Source: Microcaldota archaeon (GTDB lineage Archaea; Micrarchaeota; Micrarchaeia; Micrarchaeales; Micrarchaeaceae). Taken from it: a DNA stretch of 9,139 nucleotides. The position numbers and the translations under genes are program-made. The stretch covers positions 1 through 9,139 of the forward strand of contig DAHXNT010000021.1 in the NCBI GenBank assembly GCA_027365215.1, in the 5' to 3' direction. Every line of letters begins with the position of its first letter. Position 1 is the first letter of the stretch. This document shows positions 5,916 through 9,139 of the stretch, piece after piece. The notes below the pieces were generated by a model. It saw nothing but the letters and a program-made list of their open reading frames with translations. It ran no database searches and was not told where the DNA came from.

Positions 5916-6440
5916 TCACTTTTTGACCTTGAGGTTCTCCTCCCCTGGCTTCCAGTTGACTGGACAAAGCCCTCCTGATTGGAGCGCGAGCAGCACCCTG
6001 AGAGTCTCGTCGGTGCTCCTTCCTACGTCGTCATCTGTGATGACAACATACTTTATGATGCCATCAGGGTCTATTATGAAGAGGCCCCTCCTGGCGTTCC
6101 CTGTGCCCTCGTTGAGCACACCGTACTTCGCGGCGATCTCGCCCTTCCTGTCGGCTATCATCGGGTACCTTACCCCCTTGAGCCTCGAGTCGGCCTCGAG
6201 CCACGCCTTGTGGACGTACTCGGTGTCGCGGCTCACCGCTAGTATTGCGGCGTTCTTGCCCGCGAACTCGTCCTGCTCCTTCGCAAATCCCTCGAGCTCA
6301 GTCGGGCATACGAACGTGAAGTCCGCAGGGTAGAAGAAAAGCACTACCCACTTGCCCTTGTAGTCGGACAGCTTTACCTTTCCGAAGTCGTTGTCCTTCC
6401 AGGCCATAGCCTCGAAATCCGGCGCGCGAATCCCTATCAT
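5916..6440 (-). CDS. Typical 2-Cys peroxiredoxin (AhpC/Prx1 type)
   Basis: A thiol peroxidase that reduces hydrogen peroxide and organic hydroperoxides. The peroxidatic Cys45 lies in the canonical FTFVCPTE with Thr42, and the conserved Arg is in ARRGLFIIDPDG (about 117-118). The resolving Cys159 lies in GGLCPVNWKPGEENL, which makes it a typical 2-Cys enzyme that forms an intersubunit disulfide. The 174 residues are slightly short for the class because the tail after the resolving Cys is brief. The ATG at 6440 follows GAGGGAAATGAA. The gene stands between the two halves of the superoperon, on the same strand as psmA, with its own promoter region. Its electron donor is not encoded here. Use in oxidative-stress defence is known for the family. 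Confidence 0.95.
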   Translation of the reverse strand: MIGIRAPDFEAMAWKDNDFGKVKLSDYKGKWVVLFFYPADFTFVCPTELEGFAKEQDEFAGKNAAILAVSRDTEYVHKAWLEADSRLKGVRYPMIADRKGEIAAKYGVLNEGTGNARRGLFIIDPDGIIKYVVITDDDVGRSTDETLRVLLALQSGGLCPVNWKPGEENLKVKK

Positions 6441-6483
6441 TTCATTTCCCTCGTTTTTTCCTCATTCTTCCGGTGTATTCCCA

Positions 6484-6498
6484 AGCACTGCATGTGCT
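6484..6498. promoter_or_regulatory. Inverted repeat AGCAC-N5-GTGCT in the peroxiredoxin leader
   Basis: Two 5-bp arms are separated by TGCAT, 44 bases upstream of the peroxiredoxin ATG. It could be an operator or a small RNA hairpin in the leader; no regulator can be named. Confidence 0.3.
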
Positions 6499-6530
6499 GC
6501 AACGCCTTCATTCCACTAATCCAAAATGAG

Positions 6531-6542
6531 CAATATTATTTA
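6531..6542 (-). promoter_or_regulatory. Weak box A candidate for the peroxiredoxin gene
   Basis: Minus strand TAAATAATATTG. The usual spacing places a transcription start near 6510-6515, about 70 bases before the ATG at 6440. Confidence 0.35.
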
Positions 6543-6608
6543 CGCCAAATCCCATTTTTAAGCTTTCCATGGCTTCCTTTTAGCCAGATACAAGTATGGA
6601 TTGAATAG

Positions 6609-6619
6609 CATTTTTAAGC
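6609..6619 (+). promoter_or_regulatory. Box A candidate for the ankyrin-like gene
   Basis: CATTTTTAAGC has a typical archaeal TTTTTAAG core. A start about 25 bases downstream falls near 6638-6641, at or beside an ATG at 6638. The same 11-mer occurs 56 bases upstream at 6553-6563, which could be a second promoter element. Confidence 0.45.
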
Positions 6620-6649
6620 GCTCAAGAAAATAGCTATATGGTGGTAGGG

Positions 6650-6688
6650 ATGGGGAAACGAATTCGAGCGCAAACATGTCCGAGATGA
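6650..6688 (+). CDS. Possible 12-codon leader peptide before the ankyrin-like gene
   Basis: A short ORF encoding MGKRIRAQTCPR. GGTG at 6640-6643 lies 6 bases before its ATG, a better ribosome site than the ankyrin-like ORF has. Its TGA overlaps the in-frame ATG at 6685 (codon 4 of the next ORF) in an ATGA junction, the classic layout for translational coupling. An in-frame ATG at 6638 would extend it to 16 residues and could act as a leaderless start. It may instead be chance, or the relic of a frameshifted N-terminus. Confidence 0.25.
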   Translation: MGKRIRAQTCPR

Positions 6689-7002
6689 TAGCCAGGTTCC
6701 TGCGCAAGCACTGCGACGAGCAGGCCTACGCGGCCTCGGCAGGAGACCCTGAAGGCACTCTCCTCAAGCTCGTGGAGTCCGACCCTGAAGTGGCTACAGC
6801 CGCGGCTTCCAACGCCTTCATAGCCAGGATAAGGGTCCGCAGGAACGGCGCGTCCGTCGCGCACGTGATAGCCAGGCACGGCGACCCTGAAGCCATGATA
6901 CAGCTCTCGGCACTTCCGAAGCGCATACTGGACATGAAGGACGAGCACGGCTGCACGGTCTGGGACCTCCTCAGCATGAACATCAGCTCATCATACGTGT
7001 GA
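6676..7002 (+). CDS. Small ankyrin-repeat-like protein
   Basis: A 108-residue protein, probably a protein-binding module. Residues 58-91 (from NGASVAHVIARHGD to the DMKDEHG junction) read like one ankyrin repeat, with Gly at the turn, SVAHVIA in place of TPLHxAA, a helix, then an Asp-Glu-His-Gly junction leading into a second partial repeat, CTVWDLLSM. The N-terminal 55 residues look helical, with AGDPEGTLLKLVESDPEVAT resembling degenerate repeat material. Reading frame and codon choice (ATA, AGG, G/C third bases) match neighbouring genes. There is no ribosome site before ATG 6676; ATG 6685 at an ATGA junction is an alternative. There is no signal peptide. The partner is unknown, and the ankyrin assignment is tentative. 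Confidence 0.6.
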   Translation: MSEMIARFLRKHCDEQAYAASAGDPEGTLLKLVESDPEVATAAASNAFIARIRVRRNGASVAHVIARHGDPEAMIQLSALPKRILDMKDEHGCTVWDLLSMNISSSYV

Positions 7003-7028
7003 GAATGGCACGACGACAGCGCAGAATA

Positions 7029-7052
7029 CGGCGAACCGCGGCATCTTCGCCG
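7029..7052. repeat. Stem-loop downstream of the ankyrin-like gene
   Basis: CGGCGAA and TTCGCCG form a 7-bp stem around a 10-base GC-rich loop, 26 bases after the stop codon. The 171-base gap from 7003 to 7173 otherwise holds a 10-bp palindrome GCCTGCAGGC (7116-7125) and the promoter of the next gene. It could be a transcript 3' end, but no strong T-run follows directly. Confidence 0.35.
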
Positions 7053-7132
7053 CACCGATAGCCAAAGCGCCCTAACCCTAACTCTTCGGTCTCTGCATCG
7101 CGCCTTTTCTGCCGTGCCTGCAGGCGCAGGTA

Positions 7133-7144
7133 AGAAATAAATAT
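7133..7144 (+). promoter_or_regulatory. Box A candidate for the 128-residue protein and Nudix genes
   Basis: AGAAATAAATAT is an A/T-rich box about 25-30 bases before the GGTG ribosome site. It would give a very short leader before TTG 7174. Confidence 0.4.
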
Positions 7145-7164
7145 CTGAACAGATAGATGGAAAA

Positions 7165-7168
7165 GGTG
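7165..7168 (+). promoter_or_regulatory. GGTG ribosome-binding site that decides a TTG start
   Basis: GGTGAT lies 5 bases (counted from GGTG) before TTG 7174, the same spacing as for rpoP, eL43, rrp42 and psmA. This supports the TTG over the ATG at 7189. Confidence 0.6.
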
Positions 7169-7173
7169 ATTTC

Positions 7174-7560
7174 TTGTCAGATACTGTCATGACGTCAATA
7201 AGGGAGCACAGGATAACGGATATCCTGAGGAACAGGGAGGACCCTGTCACTGTGCGCTTCAACGCGGAAGACACCAAAACGCTGGCTTCCGAGTGGAACT
7301 ATTCCGGTGACGACAAGCCGCGCGCCGGCTACACGGCAGAGCTGCTCAGGAAGGTCGAAGTGCTAGAGTACGGCGAATGGAAACCTTACCCGAGCGTCTC
7401 GAGGATTGCAGAGGACGGCGGCGACAAGCCGTACACAGTGGCGCTAGTGAGGCTGCGCGACGGCAGCATCGGAATAATGGAATCGCCTGCCGGCATGCCT
7501 GACAGGAAGCTGATGCTGGAGGCCGAAAAGGCAGGCATTCTCACCCAGACAATCGCATGA
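7174..7560 (+). CDS. Unrecognised 128-residue protein upstream of the Nudix gene
   Basis: I do not recognise the family. The protein begins with a charged helical segment (about 8-22, REHRITDILRNRED). A mixed region follows with TKTLASEWNYSGDDKP (34-49) and AELLRKVEVLEYGEWKPYP (55-73), then strands TVALVRLRDGSIGIMESP (88-105) and a C-terminal helix RKLMLEAEKAGIL. There is no Cys, signal peptide or membrane segment. The TTG start is chosen from the GGTG placed 5 bases upstream. It lies 17 bases before the Nudix gene and probably shares its transcript, so the products may act together. That is inference from position. Confidence 0.65.
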   Translation: MSDTVMTSIREHRITDILRNREDPVTVRFNAEDTKTLASEWNYSGDDKPRAGYTAELLRKVEVLEYGEWKPYPSVSRIAEDGGDKPYTVALVRLRDGSIGIMESPAGMPDRKLMLEAEKAGILTQTIA

Positions 7561-7577
7561 CCTAGCCGTGTGATTCA

Positions 7578-8087
7578 ATGGTTTTTAGCATAGAAACGAA
7601 GACTCACGTGTCAGCAGGCGTAATCCTGGCTGTAAAGTCGCCATCAGGCACCAAGGTTGTGCTGCTCAAGCAGAGCAATGAGCACTATGAGCGGCCAAGA
7701 AGCTACGGCGAGGTCATAGACATTGGCCCGAAGGGGGGCGTGGAGGAAGGCGAGTCCCTCATAAGTGCGGCCATCAGGGAGGCCAGGGAGGAGACCGGCT
7801 TGAGCAGTCTGAAGCTTGACAGGAAGTTCAAGACGGAGGTCAAGTACGAGTTCGATCAACCGCTGAACAACGGCCAGAAGTTCCACGTCAAGAAGAGAGC
7901 CGTATACTACCTGGCATACATAAGCGAAGAAGATGTGAGGCGCATACGCCTGTCGCCTGAACACGAGTCGTACGAGCTGCTTCCGATAGACAGGGCGATG
8001 GACAGGATAGAGCCCAGCGCAGCCACGAAGATAGACGTGCTTAAGCAAGTGAAGCTCTACATAGCCGGGTCTGGCGAAGCGGACTAG
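7578..8087 (+). CDS. Nudix hydrolase, Ap4A-hydrolase-like
   Basis: A Mg-dependent hydrolase of nucleoside diphosphates linked to another moiety. The Nudix box is complete at residues 53-75 (Gly53, Glu59, Arg67-Glu68, Glu71-Glu72, Gly74) and is preceded by DIGPKGG. In diadenosine tetraphosphate hydrolases of the NUDT2 type, the box is likewise followed by a strand pair ending in a segment like RLSxEHxxYxxL. Here RLSPEHESYELLP occupies 124-136, which favours Ap4A or related alarmone/cap-like substrates. The 169 residues fit that group. The ATG at 7578 follows GTGATTCA. It is downstream of the 128-residue gene, and its TAG shares the palindrome CTAG with the stop of convergent pop5. Exact substrate is inference. 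Confidence 0.88.
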   Translation: MVFSIETKTHVSAGVILAVKSPSGTKVVLLKQSNEHYERPRSYGEVIDIGPKGGVEEGESLISAAIREAREETGLSSLKLDRKFKTEVKYEFDQPLNNGQKFHVKKRAVYYLAYISEEDVRRIRLSPEHESYELLPIDRAMDRIEPSAATKIDVLKQVKLYIAGSGEAD

Positions 8088-8404
8088 CCTTCCCTTTCAT
8101 CCATGCCCTTCATGAGCCCGGTGACGGTGCCGGACCTCTTGAGCGTGAACATCGCGATGTCGGCTCCGCCGATTCTCTTTATCATAGACAGCGCCACGAT
8201 GAGCCTGCCGAACCCTTCGACTGTCCCGCTTATTATGAAGCCCCTGTCACCTTCGAGGCGCTCGAACCTCGGATTGACTGTGTGGTAATCGATCTCGCCT
8301 ATGCACCGCATCATCTCGTTCTGCAGGTCCTTCTCGAAATCCCGCATGGCCGACACGTCTGCAGTGCACTCCACAAGGAGGTAATGCCTCTTCTCCTTAA
8401 TCAT
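8084..8404 (-). CDS. rnp2: RNase P protein component Pop5 (Rnp2)
   Basis: A protein subunit of archaeal RNase P, which removes 5' leaders from pre-tRNAs together with the RNase P RNA. Pop5 pairs with Rpp30 to support the catalytic domain of the RNA. The 106 residues begin EKRHYLLVECTA, like the family's first strand, and end in the core RGFIISGTVEGFGRLIVALS, KRIGGADIAMFTLKRSGTV and TGLMKG, which match the ferredoxin-like RNA-binding fold. The ATG at 8404 overlaps the stop of rpp30 by 4 bases (ATGA), so translation is coupled and would help equal synthesis. GAGGG serves as the upstream site. It ends convergently with the Nudix gene. Confidence 0.9.
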   Translation of the reverse strand: MIKEKRHYLLVECTADVSAMRDFEKDLQNEMMRCIGEIDYHTVNPRFERLEGDRGFIISGTVEGFGRLIVALSMIKRIGGADIAMFTLKRSGTVTGLMKGMDEREG

Positions 8405-8934
8405 CGCTCTTCGCCCTCAACTATATACCTGTTTATCTCGCTTATGCTGTACCTCGCGTACTGCTCCTCAGCTCCTATCAGCTTCGCGATCTCGATGAGC
8501 TGTATCTTCGAGAGCATCTCACCAATCGAAGAGGCCATAGTCGCGAACGCGACCCTTATCTTCCTCTTCTTCGCCAGCCTGAAGAGCTTCGACGCCCTGT
8601 AGATCGCCTTCGTCCTCCTTATCCCGTAGGAATTCGTTATCTCCTTGGTGCTGATGCAGAGTATGCAGTCGTTGGCCGACATGTCCTCGATGAGCTTCCT
8701 GTCTATCTTGTAGCCTGAAATGCACACTCCCGTGATCCCCTTCCTGACCAGCGCTGACATGTTTTCCGCGCCACCGAACGCGATTGCCCTGCCTTCCGGT
8801 ACCTTCGCGTTGGGGTCGTCGGCGTTTACGGCCACTATGCCGTTGCCTACGACGCCTATGCCCTCGAACCCCAGTTTCCTGCCAAAGCTGACGTCAGCGC
8901 CGCAGGAACTTAGGACTATGTCGTAGGAATTCAA
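8401..8934 (-). CDS. rnp3: RNase P protein component Rpp30 (Rnp3)
   Basis: The TIM-barrel-like (PHP-related) subunit of archaeal RNase P and partner of Pop5. The 177 residues open with SYDIVLSSCGADVSFGRKLG, the first strand and helix of the family, and later show KGITGVCISGYKIDRKLIED and KLFRLAKKRKIRVAFATMAS. The final IGEMLSKIQLIEIAKLIGA matches the conserved C-terminal element after the Ser-Ser/Ala position. It is somewhat shorter than many archaeal Rpp30 proteins of about 210 residues, so loops may be trimmed. GGTG at 8940-8943 is exactly 5 bases before TTG 8934, which favours that start. ATG 8946 would add four residues and place the ribosome site inside the gene. The identification agrees with Pop5 next door. 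Confidence 0.87.
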   Translation of the reverse strand: MNSYDIVLSSCGADVSFGRKLGFEGIGVVGNGIVAVNADDPNAKVPEGRAIAFGGAENMSALVRKGITGVCISGYKIDRKLIEDMSANDCILCISTKEITNSYGIRRTKAIYRASKLFRLAKKRKIRVAFATMASSIGEMLSKIQLIEIAKLIGAEEQYARYSISEINRYIVEGEER

Positions 8935-8939
8935 TGTGG

Positions 8940-8943
8940 CACC
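8940..8943 (-). promoter_or_regulatory. GGTG ribosome-binding site that decides the rpp30 start
   Basis: Minus strand GGTG followed by CCACA and then TTG 8934. The spacing equals that of the best-supported starts in this window and argues against the ATG at 8946. Confidence 0.55.
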
Positions 8944-8967
8944 CATTGGCGTTGAATCTCAAAAGCG

Positions 8968-9138
8968 TTATGCGTTATTTTCCTCGACTCCCTTTTCAGG
9001 ATCCGCAGCGGCCTCAGGACCGGTTCCGCCCAGGCCGAACAGCTCCTTGTCGAGCGCCTCCTTCGTCTTGCCCGGCGGATACCTGAGCTTTATGAGCTTG
9101 GTGTGGCCCCTTATGCCCTTGCTCGAGTCGAACGAGTC
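8968..9138 (-). CDS. 3' end of an unidentified gene upstream of rpp30
   Basis: Only the last 56 residues are inside the window. They read GHTKLIKLRYPPGKTKEALD (11-30), then KELFGLGGTG and an acidic, Ala/Glu-rich tail ending VEENNA before a TAA. The start lies beyond the window. It is on the same strand as rpp30, with 33 bases between its stop and TTG 8934, so it is probably the preceding gene of the rpp30-pop5 operon. In several archaea ribosomal protein L15e occupies this place, but this basic-then-acidic C-terminus does not look like L15e to me, and I cannot name it. Confidence 0.6.
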   Translation of the reverse strand, partial: DSFDSSKGIRGHTKLIKLRYPPGKTKEALDKELFGLGGTGPEAAADPEKGVEENNA

Positions 9139-9139
9139 T

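Noticed and set aside
7005..7061. Small Arg-rich ORF (18 codons) after the ankyrin-like gene
   Set aside because: It uses CGA/CGC Arg codons unlike the AGG-rich neighbours, has no ribosome site, and lies across the stem-loop at 7029-7052.
7070..7082. Telomere-like CCCTAACCCTAAC
   Set aside because: Two copies of a hexamer are expected by chance often enough, and archaeal chromosomes are circular.
6726..7277. Minus-strand ORF (183 codons) covering the ankyrin-like gene and the following gap
   Set aside because: The plus-strand frame has neighbour-like codon use and a repeat-like pattern; the minus frame is Ser/Arg-rich, lacks a ribosome site and runs through the promoter and start of the next gene.
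1..9139. CRISPR array, transposon ends, tRNA or rRNA genes
   Set aside because: I saw no regularly spaced repeats, transposase-like protein, cloverleaf-type arms or rRNA-like sequence, although small RNA genes could be missed by eye.

Overview
This is an archaeal chromosome segment, as shown by a histone, a proteasome alpha subunit, the exosome subunits Rrp4/Rrp41/Rrp42, SBDS, RNA polymerase subunit P, eL43 and two archaeal/eukaryal-type RNase P proteins. Start sites are often preceded by GGTG or GGTGAT, the archaeal Shine-Dalgarno core, and TATA-like box A elements sit in the few intergenic gaps. Genes are tightly packed, with strong use of AGG (Arg) and ATA (Ile) codons and GC-rich third positions. 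The histone argues against a typical crenarchaeon. A euryarchaeon or a DPANN lineage such as the ARMAN/Micrarchaeota group is plausible, but the lineage cannot be fixed from the sequence alone.

Layout. Positions 1-1125 (+): a histone gene overlapping an unrecognised zinc-ribbon protein gene, then a small PRC-barrel protein. Positions 1126-1243: a convergent intergenic gap with palindromes and a T-rich terminator. Positions 1244-5769 (-, read right to left): psmA, SBDS, rrp4, rrp41, rrp42, rpl37ae (eL43), an unrecognised 156-residue protein, rpoP. Positions 5916-6440 (-): a typical 2-Cys peroxiredoxin. Positions 6676-8087 (+): a small ankyrin-like protein, an unrecognised 128-residue protein, and an Ap4A-hydrolase-like Nudix protein. 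Positions 8084-9139 (-): the RNase P subunits Pop5 and Rpp30, preceded by the 3' end of an unidentified gene.

How the genes work together. The minus-strand block is the known archaeal proteasome-exosome superoperon, which links protein degradation, RNA 3'-end processing and degradation, 60S-type subunit maturation, translation and transcription. In many archaea rpp30-pop5 lies directly upstream of psmA. Here the two halves are separated by about 2.3 kb carrying a peroxiredoxin and three oppositely oriented accessory genes. A second insertion, an unrecognised ORF, lies between rpl37ae and rpoP.

The points most worth a second look are the two insertions into the superoperon, the histone/zinc-ribbon overlap, a possible translationally coupled leader peptide in front of the ankyrin-like gene, and Shine-Dalgarno spacing that points to TTG starts for rrp41, rpp30 and the 128-residue protein. 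I found no CRISPR array, transposase, rRNA or tRNA, and nothing that is clearly a new defence or mobile system.
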